A DNA stretch of 64,000 nucleotides from Tachypleus tridentatus (Eukaryota > Arthropoda > Merostomata > Xiphosura > Limulidae). The stretch's first letter is position 1. Every line of letters starts with the position of its first letter. The position numbers and the translations under genes are program-made. This document shows positions 34,300-48,800 of the stretch, one piece after another. The stretch spans positions 142,881,009 to 142,945,008 of the forward strand of contig NC_134834.1 in NCBI RefSeq assembly GCF_004210375.1, given 5' to 3'. Under the pieces are notes generated by a model. The model was not told the origin of the DNA. It did no database searches and saw only the letters and a program-made list of their open reading frames with translations.

Positions 34300-36060
34300 A
34301 AGTATGGATGATTAGGACAGTAAACTGTTTATGAATAAACCAAGTGCAGTCTGCATGGGCAAAAACAACCAAGGGCAGCACCTTGGGATATGTGAGAGCT
34401 ATATAACATAACAAGAAATTTACTGGACAAAGCAGTTGATCTGATCCAAAAGGCAGTACAGGTGGGAAATGAATGTAAGGAATTAGAAGAAAAGGCTAAG
34501 CAGCTTCTCAGGCAGTTGATGTCCTGAAAAGGAAGGCCCAATCTGGAGATTGGATAACATACAAGAAATAAAGGAAGAGAGAAACATTAATGCCATAAAT
34601 ACTGGAATAAAAACAACCATATGGTAATAGGGTAGGAAGAAAGTCAAGAGGTACAAGGAACACATTAAAATGGGTTAAAAGGAAGAACTGGACAGAGCAT
34701 GAAGGACAACAATGAGGATCCCAATCTGGCAGAACAAAGAAGTGTGATGGATGGACAAAGAGAAAAGAACAAAAGAGGATGGAAATAATTTGGGAAGAAA
34801 AAGCTTTCAAGAGGCACAAGTATGAAAGGTGTTTAACAGGGCAGTCCTATAACAAAGCAACAGGGAAGGAACAGAAGGGCAAAATTGCTAGAAAGAAAGC
34901 ATTCACCATAGAAGCTCAAGGGAGAGGAAATGGAAACAAAAATGGAAGGAAATTGTCATTTTACTGAATGACAAATGCATATGTTTACAGTTATCCCAGT
35001 TAAGAATATACTCACAGAAATACCTATGAATGGAGGAATCACTCCATGAGAAGAACATGGTTAGGGCATAATAAGGGATTAGCCACAAGATTCAGAACTG
35101 TCATCTCATAGTCGTTAGCTTAGTACAGATGATCCAGAGTCTGAAAACACAGAGATCTTGACTTGGTTCCCCCTCTACCTGGTGATATAGCTGACAACAA
35201 TGGAACTGTCAGAATGAAATATAACCACCTTCACAGGAATGGAAGGAAATGATACAGAGCTTGAAGAGTTGCCTAAGGTTCCAGGATAAGGTTGTGGAAT
35301 GAGAACACCTCCAATCCCATGATCAAATCCCTGTTGAGCCACAAAGCAATATCAGTGCTGATACCAAGTGGAAGGATGATGATATAGTCCATGGAATCAT
35401 GGAAGAACTTCCACTGGTTGAAAAGCATCTAATGAAGGTAATGCATATGCACCCTACCCAAGGGAATGAGTAGCTCACAAAAGAAGTCCACATCCCAAAA
35501 AAAGATGGAGCCTCTTTCACAGAGAGTGAAAGAGAAATTAGGGCCTATGTGACTGCCTACTCCATATCCCAAAGCTGAAGTGGAGAAGATTGAGCCCAAC
35601 CAAGATGGGTCATAACTTATGGATCATTCATGCTCTATACAGCAGAAATAAGAGTCTCCCAGACATATGTGCATTTCATATCAGCAATAGATCATTTGAC
35701 TTCTCCTTGGAGGTATTAAAGATGATCACTTTCCACAAGTATATAGACTGAAACAAGAGAGTAAAAGCACTACTGGACTTATAAAGCACAAATTATCTTT
35801 AACAGAGAACTTCTCTATAGAAAAATAAAATAAAAAAAAACAAAAAAGCAACAGTTCCAAGTTGTTCTGGGAAAGGTCTCAAAAATAAACATAAATCCTC
35901 AGACCAGAAACTTATGGCAATAAGAAAGTTATTTTGCACACAAAAGGGGTGGAATAACTTAATGTAGTAATGGAATAAAATAATAGTTTCCACAGAAAAT
36001 AATGCCCTACTGCAGCTATGTAATCTCAAAGTGCATGAATGTTAAACTCCTTTTGTTAGA
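34300..36060 (+). other. Purine-rich tract with traces of former coding sequence, unidentified
   Basis: Strong plus-strand purine bias and few CpGs. Short plus-strand frames such as NLLDKAVDLIQKAVQVGNEC and DDDIVHGIMEELPLVEKHLM read like decayed, charged coiled-coil protein, separated by stops every 30-60 codons. It may be a dead retroelement gag or a decayed gene. The frames on the minus strand are low-complexity by-products of the bias. Confidence 0.3.
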
Positions 36061-37799
36061 TAAGACTTAAGTACAGTTGCAAAAACCAAGACACTGTATA
36101 TATGATAGAAAAAAACCTATCAAAACAGGTTGACAATTTTGTTAAAAAGGCTTTTCATTCTGAGGGATAAACAGCTGTTTGATATCCACTTAACCATAAA
36201 ACCCCATTCAGTTTAGCAATGAGCCTGAGATAAACTGAGGAAAAAGGGTTAACTTCATGATGTCATGACAGAAGCTTAAGTTTTGGGATTGATGTAGATG
36301 TCAGAAAGAAAGTAAGAAAACTAGAGGCTTCACTTGCAAAACCCCAATACAGATAACTAACAATGTGTTAGGCAAAAAGGGGCCACCAGTAAAATGTGAT
36401 AACTGTTAAGGCAAATCTTACAAAAAATCTTATGTTAAAAAACAAACTAAATAGAAGGGTTTTCATATTAAAACCAATCCTTATCTTCCTAGATTTAAAA
36501 ATCCATAACAGGGACCAAAGCAGTCACACTTCATAATTAAATGGTTGATAACATAAATTATAACACTTAAAGAGATAGCTTCAACACAATGAACAGACCA
36601 TACAGTTGGTAAGACCTTGTTGAAAGAAAAAATGAATTATCAGAATACTCGCAAATCTTCAATAAAGACAAGCTTGTAAAGTTAATAAATGAGTTGTGTA
36701 CATGTCCACAAACTAAGATATAAAACTAAATCAATTTTACTGGTGCTTAGGATTTTTTGTAATATTTGTTTTAATTTACTTTTCTACAAACAACTTTATT
36801 TTTCATACATGATTGATTATTCTCATGTTATGGTTTTAAATAATTTAAGAACAACTTCAAAAATAAAATTATATTTATTTGAAGGAACTGTTATTGATAA
36901 TTATAAACAATATTATGATCATGAACGAAGACTAAGAGAGTTATAAGTTAATTAGTTTTTACACACATTCAGCTTTAAAATCTTTCACTCTTTATTATTA
37001 TGTCTATTTTGAAAGGAAAGGAATTTTGGGTAAGGAACAGTTCATACATGAAATTCAAATTTCTTTAATGAATTAAGTCTTTTAGTAAATACAAAGCATA
37101 TAAAAATTATATATAACATTTTCCACATATTGACTCGAACACATAGTTCATTCGATATCTCAAAAAAAACAGCAACTGTTTTCGTGGATATGTAGTTCTA
37201 ATGTATATTTTAATCTTTTTTCTACAAAAATATATTTTAACATGTTTTGATATTGGTAAAAAATAAATAAGTAATACTAAACTATAAGGCTTTCTAACCA
37301 AGACAGACAAAAAACAAACAAACTTGGCTGTAGGTTTCCAGATCATCAAGTTCTTCTAACAACTTGAAACCACTACGAGTACAAGTACAGTTTTTAACTA
37401 TGATAGTGAATACTACATTTTTATGTAGGAGTAGCCAGTCAATGTGAGATCTTAAAACTAAAACAAACCAGCTTCTTAACTATCCCAAAATAACACATTT
37501 TAAACACTTACACCTTGAACGTTTACCAAGATTTAAGAGCTGGAAATTTTGTACAGATGTATTTCCTTTCAGTTTGAAATTTACACACCACAAACAGCTT
37601 TATTTCATTATGAAATCTAAATATGAATAAAACAATAATAAAAAATATATTTTTTAACAACATAATCCTGATGTATTTAAAGATATGTATGAAGAGTCTA
37701 TTTGGCCTGCTAAAAAATGTTACAAGGATGTGACACACAGTTTCTTCATGCTAACATGCCGTATCAAAATGAAAATAAAGAAATGTGTTTCAGAAACTC

Positions 37800-38340
37800 A
37801 TGAATTTATTCTCTAAACAATCCAAATTTTTACTTGACAATATTTATAACCATCTTGATGGTGTTACTATGGCACCTAGATTAGCTCTATTACTGCTTTT
37901 TTTTGTTTCTGTGTCATCATGTTGGCTTTAAAAATGTTTGTCTCAGTTTTAACAAGTATATTACAAAAGATATACAGATATCTTTTTCATCTTTTGACAA
38001 GCTGAATATACAAATTTTTTTTAACTACCTTAACAGCACGTATCTGAATGTTAAATTCACCACAGAACATCAACATAACCATTATATTCCATCCTTGTAC
38101 CTCTCTATATTCATAATAAAGATGGCATATGTTGAGTGTGAAGTTTTGCATAAAAGTATTTTCACTGGTTTATATATTTGACCTTTAATATTTTTATCAA
38201 AAACCTGATCAAAATACTTGTCCATCAGGCATACAAGTTAACTTTCAAACATACTTTATCAAAAGAGATGGACTATATTAAGAAATTTTTTACTAAAAAA
38301 ACTTTCCAATAAACATTGTAAATTGAGTAATTAGAAACTA
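37800..38340 (+). pseudogene. Penelope-like reverse transcriptase relic
   Basis: Translation with frameshifts gives QSKFLLDNIYNHLDGVTMAP at 37821-37880, matching the Penelope RT motif DGVAMGSPL. It continues FLCHHV (37904), then a degraded region where the YVDDI-type active site should be (KDIQISFSSFD, near 37963), LNSTYLNVKFTTEHQHNHY, ECEVLHKSIFTGLYI ending at 38178, and NLIKILVHQAYKL. The motif order is right for Penelope elements. It lies in the CpG-poor domain and is much more decayed than the 32-kb copy. No tail was seen. Confidence 0.75.
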
Positions 38341-41300
38341 TTTAAATAGTAAGACTTTCTGAATTTCCTAAATGAAATGTAGCTGAATGAAAATAACTGT
38401 TTGGTCCTCCTCTATAGAGGAAAACAGGTTATTTTGATTAGAAACTTCCTGCACAAATTATGCATTATGTATTCCCTCAAATGGAGTCGAGATTTGCTTT
38501 AAAGACTGTAGGAAAATTAGTGTTTGATTTAGATATAAGGATTATATATCCACCTTCAAAACTTCTAATGTGGTATATTAATCACTATAAATATTCTGTT
38601 GTTTTTTTTATATTAGGTTGCATTAGTTCCAACAGTAAGTGGTTAACAGTGTGCATAAAAGAACATGTTAATTTAATTTCCAAGTATTAAGAAACATGTG
38701 ACAAACAAATGTAATGAACCTATTAAGAGATGGCAATTTAAAATCTTCATTAAAGCCAACAGTGACAAGAACTGTAAATAAGGGAACATCTATTAATTAA
38801 CAAACAAAAACTGAAGTTAAACAAGCAAAACAGATTAGTTTGGTTTTTGCAGAGGTAATTTTCTGTATGTTTAAAGAGGCAATTATGAGCCACTTTTTTA
38901 TATGTCCAAGTTATGTCCTTTATTATTATATATTACTGTGACAATTGTTGTCTTCAAAATTTAAACTTAAATGTTTTTATCATTTGAGTCTTCCTTGTTT
39001 AGTTACTATTTGTTAGACAATAGCACATATTTTTATTTGGTTTTGTGTAGCAGAAACAACCTTTGTCATCAATTAGATTTACATGATCCATGACTTAATA
39101 ACTAATATCTAAATAGTTACTTAATAAGTCTGGCTTCTTAAAATCTCATTTTGGTACACCTACACTAAATTACTCTAAGTGTCATCTGAGTTGAATCACA
39201 CAATCTGTAGAGTATGCAGCTATGCTCTCTTGGTTTGCGAGACTTCAGGTTGTTAATATTTTTGACTCAAAAGATAAGCAACATTTTAGGTGGATAGATC
39301 CTACACTGATTGACATTAAAATAGCCTAGGTTAGTTTTAATACTAACAACAAATTTGGGAAAACTAGTTCAGTGAACTGGGGGGCCATGGATTAAGGATT
39401 CAGTTATGATAAATTGTATGATGATTCCTTACCATTATTTCTAGCTGTAATCATAGCCTGGATATAAAATTATAATGAGTAAATACATTCTTTATAAATT
39501 GATTTCTGTATGTTCAATGATATTATGATATTTCAAATAATCACTGAACATAAATACAAAAAGAAAGTAGTATAATGAGTAAATTCATTATGGTATTAGT
39601 ACATATTTAGCCAATTTTATAAGTATGTGGATATAAAGCAGACCTTTTATTTTCAAAGAGCAATTACACTTTCTTTAAATGACAAAATCATGGAGTAGGT
39701 CATGAATGAGAGCTCATTAAAAGGACAAAGTTTTCAATTCTCCTCCAAGCTAGTTTTTTGTTGTATTTGTTATTATTATTTTATTATAACAAGTGTGGAA
39801 TTACAACTACTTCATCTACTCACGTGCCTGTGATGTTCCCCAGTAAATTTGCATTGGACTTCGTATTATTGGCTTCTCTAAGCATTTATTGAACATTGCT
39901 ACTCATGTGTGATAGAGGTTATGTATAATAGAAAGTGTCAACATGTATGATATAAGAATGTTCTTGGCATCCTTTTTAAAAGCTTGTTATGGAAACTATG
40001 GTTTCAGACCACAGAACTGAACATGGTCAATGATAGAAAAAGAATGATTCCAAGATGAGCACAGGACCAAGAACATCCTTCTTAAAAATGTGTGATTAAC
40101 TTCAGTACATCAGAGTTTTCTGTAAACTTCTTCTGTCATAAATAATGCTAAAAATATGCCTGCCTTACTTTAACCAGTGCTTTTAAATTAGTGACAAGAA
40201 AAATATGCAACTTATTTACACTTCTGAGATCAATGTAATAGACAAAAGCTCTTATTATGCATCTGTAGTTTCTGGATATTCTTTGTCCACACAAGCCAAG
40301 AAAACAACAACAAAAAAAAAAAACATTTGGAACATTACATCATATTCAACTAAACTCATGGAGAAGTTTAAACTCAATTTCTTGTGCCATAAATATAAAA
40401 CAATTGTAATTTTTCATTAATAATATCATTTTCAGCACAACATTGTCTAAACTAGCTGACTCAACACTGTAGTGAATGTTTTCTATTTTCAGATTATTAG
40501 GTAAATGTAATCATTTTCATCCAATATCAAACTTCTCATGGTCATGTTGACAACAATATATGTATTTACTCATGTATGATACAAACAGCAGCAATATAAA
40601 AGTAACTAATCAATACAAAAATAAGAGCAGCAAAGTTATTTGAAACTCTAAGGTTGCCATTTCTTTTTATACAATCTGACACGTAAATGCAATTACAGTT
40701 TTTCTGTCCTACTTACATTGTGTGTGTGTGTGTCTATAAACCATGCATTTTTCTAACATGAATCAAAAATATAGAATGCAATGACTCGCATGATGAGAAG
40801 ATGTTTGTGGCTACTCCAACATTGTTAACCCATTTTTCCAAAGTGAATATAGTCTTACCTTATGATGTCATTTGTGTTATATTTAGAGATCTATTATTGT
40901 TGCATGTTATTTTTTAAAATATTGTAGTTCAGATGTTTTGTGTTTCTATACAATTAAGGTCAATCTTGCTTAATAAACATCTACAAAAAACAAATATTTA
41001 TAAAATTTGTAGATACATAGAGGTTTTTGGTAAAAATAATATTTATGTTAGAATATTATTTATTGTATATAAGATCCCTGATAATTAGATTTATGATCTA
41101 ACTGTATGAAAATAAGTTTTTACACAATGGAATAAAATTATGTTTCAAGCAAAATAAAATATATATTTTTTTGCATCCTGCAAGTTAAAATAAAAATATT
41201 TCTATTTTTCATTAAAAAAGCAACATCTAAATATAATACAAGTTTTGTTCTCACCTTTGTGCTGATTTGAGATATGGTACATTGGTTCTCAACCTTTTTA

Positions 41301-43522
41301 TGTTAGTACTACAAGTCAGACCTTTGTTATGACTGTAATCACACACATCCACTGATAATGTAATTTTTCTAAGCCAATCACCTTTCTGTTCAGTCTACTT
41401 TTTATTTACACATCTTTATATCGTGACACCTTACCTAGATCCACCAAGATGAGGGTCATGGTGGAAACAGTTATGGTAGAAGTAAAACTTTTCCTAATTA
41501 TATTTCACTTCTAGCCTGTTAATTTCAAATACAATAATTCTCCTCTTGCAATCTTAAGTTGAAATCTCCAAACTGAAATGAAAGTGAATCTGGTGGAGAC
41601 AGAGAAGAACTTAGCACTTTTGAAAGTGAAAAGGAATAAAGAAGTATTGGAAAAAGGGTAATTAGAAACCCAAAAGCTACTTGCCCAAGAGCAACCTTGT
41701 TAGCTTTTAGTAAGTGTAATGGACAGGTTTTGTTAAGGTGCTGCTTACCTAATAACAAGCCAGGTTGTCCAGATGAAATACCAGTTCTGATCTAACTTCC
41801 AGTCAAATAGACTGCCTCTACAGGGTTTGAAAATGCCACCCATATGCTGTTGATGGCAGACAGTACAACTAAACCATATCACTGAAACTAAGTAAGTATA
41901 AAAGGGGCACCAAACTATCCAGAAGTAAAATAAACCAGTGTAAACATGCAAGGTATTATGCTTTTCTTAAATACCACTATTACATGGAACCAGGATTTAC
42001 AAAGACAAAAACATACAAACTTATATTATAAATAATAATAAGATGGTGGGAAGTCACTATAAGAAGAAAAGAATTTCCATATTTCCAACATTGTTGTTAC
42101 TTGGACATGAAGTAAGAAATGGATACATGAAACAATATACACATCTCAGCTTTGATAATAGGCAATATAAGACCTTTTATAAAAACTAACAATTCATCCA
42201 CTGGATTGGGTTTGAAAACACTGTTTAACAACCAAAGAAGCAGAGAAAAGCTAAGCTTGAAAATGTAATTACTACGCATGTGCTGAAAAGCTGAGATTCT
42301 GGGCTGATGAAGGAAATTCTTCCAAACTGAAAGTGTATCCTGAGGTTGTAAGCCTAAAAGTCACAGCCAGTAGTTAACTACAAAAGATGAATGATCTCTA
42401 TAAACATCATCAGAAGTGTTTAGCCATATAATAATCTCACACAGAATGGAATTTGCAAAACAATGTAGATAGTAAAAGTAGGAAATGAAGGAGGAAAATG
42501 GACATGGATGAAGATATGTCTAGCTATGGCATTAACAAGAGATCATCTTGAAATTATGGCAAACATACAATATTATTCAAACTACCATTTTACCTACAAA
42601 GTTCACAGGAAAACAAATTAACCAATCTTCAAGAAAACAAAAATCACTGACACAAACAAATCATCCTTGAAATACAAATACTCAGAAAACAAAAACAACT
42701 AGTTTACATATAATAGTTTGTTCCTTCAAGTTTCTCCTTGTACACCCATCCTTGAAAAAAGTAAACATTTAAGCCCACCCCTTTATTTTAAGGAAATAAT
42801 TGATTCCCTTCTTAAACACAAAATTGTCTGGTAAATATTGCTACTGATACAACTCACTCCATAAATTAGTTGGATTTTAGACTTCTCAAAGGCTTTTAAT
42901 CTTACATTAAATAGAAAAACTGAGTAAAGATATCTTAAGCATCTTAAGAGATTTCAAACACAGCCTTATTATACCAGAAGGGTATATGATTAAAGTGCTA
43001 AAGGTTATTATGATGAGGGATAAAAGAAGATACCAAAACTAAAAAGCATCTTAAAGTTGGGAGAAGTTTTTCTTTAAATTTTGTTTATGTTGAAAAAAAG
43101 TAGCTTTTGGGAAAGAAACTTTAACAAAATAGAAAAAGAGCTTTAATATGAATTATATTAATTTTTGGAAGCAATCACACCGTCATTAGGAAAATGTAAA
43201 TGTAATTTGTATTTTAAACCCTGTGTTGCTCAGTGAAATGTACAGTTAACAACTTGATATCTGTTACTTAACACACATAGAAATGATTTAAATTTATAGT
43301 TAAATGCTCTTATTTCCAAGTAACAGCCTAAATTGACCATATAATTATTTTTGTTGATTTCTCAATTGGACAGTATTACTTCTAGGTAACATACCCATTT
43401 ACAAATTAGTTAAATACATTGCAAAAGCATTGTTTTTAAGCAATCTAGACTTAAGTAAGAAATTCAATGAAAACATATTTGACAAACTACTTTCATAATG
43501 TATGCCATAGATTTCTGTGGTT
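38341..43522. other. Intron-like CpG-poor stretch
   Basis: AT-rich, with few CpGs. A segment near 42750-42930 translates with stops into YFKEIIDSLLKHKIVW, vaguely LTR-retrotransposon-polymerase-like. Nothing else was recognised. Confidence 0.4.
40719..40733. repeat. (TG)n microsatellite
   Basis: Seven TG repeats. A similar short run lies at 2534-2549. Confidence 0.9.
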
Positions 43523-43778
43523 TGGTTTGAATTTTTACACAAAGCCACATGAGACCTATCTCCACTAGCCATCTCTAATTTAGCAATAAAAGCCTAAAGG
43601 GAAGGTATCTATCCATCACCACTCACTGCCAACTCTTTCACCAATGAATAGTAGGATTGACCATAACATTATAATGCTTCCAGAGCTAAAAGGATGAGTA
43701 TGTTTGGTGGGGTGTGGATTTGAACCTGTGACACTCAGATTGTGAATCAAGTGCTCTAACCACTTGATCATGCAGGGC
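43523..43778 (-). repeat. SINE family A, near full length, all CpGs lost
   Basis: It aligns over its whole length with the family, but every CpG of the consensus has become TpG, CpA or another dinucleotide. Examples are TTTGAACCTGTGACA for TTCGAACCCGCGACC, and ACCAATGAATAG for ACCAACGAATAG. It sits inside the CpG-poor domain. Confidence 0.9.
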
Positions 43779-44598
43779 TGTGTGTAATATAGGGTTAAAA
43801 ATAATACAAACATTCTACAAATAAATTTACAGACATATTACTTTGATTTATAATTGAAAGTTATCATTTTGAAAACATATGTAAAGCTTTCATTGCACTA
43901 ATGATTCTTAGACTGGATAAAGGAAACAGTTTTCTTGTCTAACATTTTGTTGAAGCTATCTGACAGGATCTTCATGTCTTCAAATGAAGACATTTTAGTT
44001 GAAGTTTCATATTCTTAATTGTTCTAAAGAATGTGGAAACAAGCTACCAGATTGGTACCAAATTTATGTTTTAGTAGAAGTATATTAGAATAAAAGTGAC
44101 AGAATACTTACCTCTTTCAAAGTTATCCCTCTCATTAATAAATAAAAGAAAAACATTTAAGTTAAATATTTTAACTGCAAGATGAAGCTTACAAGTAGTT
44201 TTAGACTAGAGTTTATAGTATAAAAAATATCAAATGTTTTTGGGTTGGTTACTTTGTGTGTATTCATGGAATGGTTTGCCTGATGTGGACTGTTAGACTG
44301 ACTTATCTTATTTAATCTTTTTTTATGTATACACATATGTAGAAAGCTAAATTTAACTTTACTATTTCTTCTTCTTTAATGGTTACTTAGGGGTGAAGTG
44401 TGACCTTCAGAAACCAAATTAACCTTTTAACAATTCCTTTTTCCTTGCTGTTCTAACATTCTTTAGTGTCATATGAAGATATGATAAATTTTATAGTTGT
44501 AACTTAAATGCTTAGAAATAACCCAAGAACTTAATTTGTTACCTTCATCAAAGGGCTTTGGAGTAATTGTAAATGGACAAATAAGAGCTTATTAACTT

Positions 44599-44736
44599 AA
44601 CATGGATGTCCTTTCCAACTCCCAACTATAACTCAAAATGGATGTCTCTTCCAACTCCCAACTATAACTCAACATGGATGTCTCTTCCAACTCCTAACTA
44701 TAACTCAACATGGATGTCTCTTCCAACTCCCAATTT
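44599..44736. repeat. 36-bp tandem repeat, about 3.8 copies
   Basis: Four near-identical 36-bp units begin with AACATGGATGTCTCTTCCAA and continue with CTCCCAACTATAACTC. The differences are only a handful of single-base changes, so the array is young. The unit length is a multiple of three, which keeps a 12-residue repeat frame open (WMSLPTPNYNST) in a 68-codon reading frame. There is no other sign of coding, and I treat the frame as accidental. Confidence 0.9.
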
Positions 44737-45858
44737 CATCCACCCCTTAACCATTACACTAAATATATTACTTTTAAATAATAACACAAATTTCCTTTCC
44801 CATATAAAATAAAGCCTTTCAAAATTCTCATACTCCAAGTGCATATATTTACCCTTTTTAATAAAATTGGATTTTTCCAACCATAGTATCATTCTTTAGC
44901 AATATTACTGTCAATATTTTTCTGAATCTTAAATTTAAAAGTCCTACAAAACAACTTAAAACTCTTTCTAGTTGATTAACCTGTTTCTTTTATTCTCTGC
45001 TATTTTTCCAAAGTCAAACTGTAAAAATAAACTGCACTGAATAACTTTGAGCTTTTAGAACACAACAGCTTAACCCACTTTTCAAATGTATTTTCTCTAG
45101 AGTGGAGAAGATCTAGAAGTAATTTGATTGGTTCAGATGTTTAGAATAACAGTTAAGAACTTAAAAACAAATCTACCTTTGGGTGGTCTTCTTGAGTAGT
45201 GAAAGGAAAATGTTTGAAGTACAAACCTGGGTAACAGGGTTAAGCTCTGAAAACCCATTAATACTGATTTGTTCTTTGATAAAATTAGTTTTAGCAACAA
45301 TTATATACTTGTGAAACTACAGTGCATGGTTACATATTAAACCTCACATGTGTAAAAACTGTGAAAAATCAAGTAATTATTATTTCTTCCTTCAGATGCA
45401 GACATCTACCTGTTAGCACAATAATTACACATCATATAACTTATTACATTAGAAACACAGACAATCAATAATAACCTACAATTTTCTTACTTATATTTTG
45501 TGCAATCATTTTGTCTAAGCTTAAATTATACTGTATGATGTAACTTGAAACTCAGATGGTTCATACATGGTGTTTATTGTTGATTAGCTTGTTATTCAAC
45601 CCAGGTGATTCTGTGGCATCTGGTATTGATCAACCTGTCACATAGGTATTATGTTACAAGCTGTAAACATCTGAAGTCAAAGTATGCTGAGATGAGGTAC
45701 ATAATTACTTAACTGTCAAGTTAAAATAAGTTAGGATTAGTTTTGCATCACTACCACTCCAGCATATACTACTATGTAGGTTTTAATACACTGAAGCCTA
45801 ACACGATTTGCTATACATCATGTGAATATTACCTGTCCTATACTTATTAATTGTCTTT

Positions 45859-48800
45859 ATGCATTAATAAAGAGTTCTTGGCATTACTTTATACACTAAA
45901 AACAGTTCCTGGGATTATTTTATGAGTTGATAAACACTTCATGGGATTACTTTGTTTGTTGGAAAATAGTTTCTTTAATAACCTTATCAATTGATAAATA
46001 CTTCCTGGAATTACTTTGTGTTGATAAACAGCTCCTTTGGATTACTTTATGAATTGACAAACAGCTTCTTGGGATTACTTTGTGTTGATAAACAGAACTT
46101 GGGATCAATTTATGTGCTGAAAAACAGTTTCTTTGATTACTCATATGTTGAAAAACAGTTCCTGGGATTACTTATGTGTTAGTGAACAGTACTTGAAATT
46201 ACATTCAGTAGATAAACAGTTCCTAAAATTACTTTACATGCTCACAAACAGTACTTCAGATTACTTTATGTATTGATAAACACTTTCTTTAATTACCTAT
46301 AAGTTGTAAAATCTTCAAATTACTTTGGATTAATAAATAGTTCTTGGGATTACTTTAAGTGTTGATAAACAATACTTGGAGCTACTGTATGTTGATAAAC
46401 AGTATTTGAAATTACCTTATATTGATAAACAGTTCGTAGAATTACTTGGTGTTGATAAACAGTTCCTGGGATTATTTTATGTGTTGATAAACCATTAGGG
46501 AGATTACTTTGTGTGTTGATAAAGAGTTCTTAAGATTATAATATGTGTTGATAAACAGTACTTGGAATTACCTTATGTTAATAAACAGTTCCTGGGATTA
46601 CCTTATGTTAATAAACAGTTCCTGGGATTACTTTATGTGTTAATAAACAGTTCCTGCAATTACTTTGTGTTGATAAAAAGTACCTGGAATTATATTATGT
46701 GTTCTTAAACAGTTCATGGGTTTACTTCATCTGTTGATAAAAAGTACTTGTATTACTTTGAGTTGAAAAACAGTTCCTGGAATTACTTTATGTGTTGATA
46801 AACAGTTCATGGAATACTTTGTGTTGTAAAGCAGTGTTTGGAATTATTTTATGTGTCGATAAATAGTGCTTGAGATTTCCTAATAGGTTGGTAAATAGTG
46901 CTTGGGATTTCTTTATGCATTGATAAACAATTGCTAGGATTACTTTGTCTGTGGAAAAAGAGTACTTGGGATTACCTTATGTGTTCACAAACAGTTCTTG
47001 TGATAACTTTGCCTTGATAAACAGTTCCTGAAATTACTTTGTGTTGATAAACAGTTCTTGGGATCACTTTATGTTTTGATATTCAGTTCTGGCGATTACT
47101 TTATGTGTTAATAAACAGTACTTGAAATTACTTTATGTATTGATAAACAGTTCTTAAGTTTACTTTATGTGTTGATAAATAGTTCTTGGGATTACTTTAT
47201 GCGCTGATAAACAGATATTGAGATTACATTGTCTCTTCATAAAGTTAATGGTATTATTTTGTGTATTGATAAATAGTGCTTGGGATTACATAATGTGTTG
47301 ATAAACAGTACTTGAAATTACTTTATGTGTTGATAAACAGTATTTGAAATTACTTTGTTGATAAATAGTATTTGAACTTACTTTATGTGTTGATAAATTG
47401 AGTTTGGGATTTTTGTGTAGATAAAGAGTTACTGGGATTACTCAGTCTGTACATAAACAGTTCTTGTAATAACTTTGTGTTAATAAATAGTTCCAGGGAT
47501 TACTTAATTTATTGACACACAATAATTGTGAAAACTTTGTGGTATAAATGGTTCTTGGGATTACTTTATGTATCAATAAACAGTTCTTCAGATTACTTTA
47601 TTTGTCGATAAACAGTTCTTGGGATTGCTTTATGTGTTGATAAACAATACTTCGAATTACTTTATGCAGTGACAAAGAGTTCTTGGAATTACTTTATGCA
47701 TTAATAAAAAGTTTCTTTGATTACTTTAGATGTTGATAAACATTTCTTGGATTACCTTGTGTGAATAAATATTACTCTGGATTACTTTATGTGTTCATAT
47801 AAAGTACTTTGGATTACTTTATGTGTTCATATAGAGTACTTGGGATTACTTTATGTTTTCATAAACAGTTCTTTGGATTACATTATGCATTGATAAAGAG
47901 TATTTGGAATTACTTTATGTGTTGATAAATAGTTCTTGGTATTACTTTATGTGTTGATAAATAGTTCTTGGTATTACTTTATATGTTGATAAATAGTTCT
48001 TGGTATTATGGTATTACTTTATGTGTGGATACACAGTTCCTGGGATCGCTTTATGTGTAGATAAACAGTTCTTTGGATTACTTTGTGTTCATAAACAATT
48101 TGTTGGATTACAATACGAGTTGATAAATGGTTCCTGAAATTACTTTGTGTGTTGATAACCAGTTCTTAAAATTACTTCATGTTGATAAGCAGTTACTGGG
48201 ATTATTTATGTGTTGATAAACAGCTATTGGGATTACTTTATGTGTTGACAGTGTATTTGGAATTACTTTTTATGTTGATAAATAGTTCTTGGGATAACTT
48301 TGTGTTGATAAATACTTCCTGTAATTACTTTATTTGTTGAATAATAGTTCTTGTAATTATTTTACTTGTTGATAAACAGTTCTTGGGATTACTTTATGTA
48401 TTGGTAAACAGCACTTGGAATTAGTTCATGTGTTAATAAACAGTACTTGGGATTACTTTATGCAATGACAAAGAGTTCTTGGAATTACTTTATGCATTCA
48501 TTAAAAGTTTCTTTTAATTCTGTTCATAAAGTTATTGGAATTATGTTTTGTATTGATAAACAGTAATTAGAATTCCTTTATGTGTTGATAAAGAGTTCTT
48601 GGTAGTATATTATTTGTTGATAAACAGTACTCGGGATTACTTTGTTGATAAATAGTACTAGGGACTACTTTATGTGTTGATCAACAGTACTCGGGATTAC
48701 TTTATGTATTAATATACAGTACTCTGGATTACTTTGTGTGTTGATAAACAGTACTCGGGATTACTTCGTGTATTAATAAACAGTTCTCGTGATTACTTTG

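Noticed and set aside
34329-35520. Several leucine- and serine-rich minus-strand frames
   Set aside because: They reflect the pyrimidine bias of the minus strand of a purine-rich tract and show no conserved motif.
39200-39260. A SINE head
   Set aside because: Only vague resemblance to a tRNA A-box region and no body or tail.
42750-42930. LTR-retrotransposon polymerase remnant
   Set aside because: Only one short stretch (YFKEIIDSLLKHKIVW) looked similar, with stops around it and no second motif.
45947-46182. Overlapping plus and minus reading frames of 63-65 codons in the minisatellite
   Set aside because: They are products of the tandem repeat on both strands and are interrupted as soon as unit length shifts.
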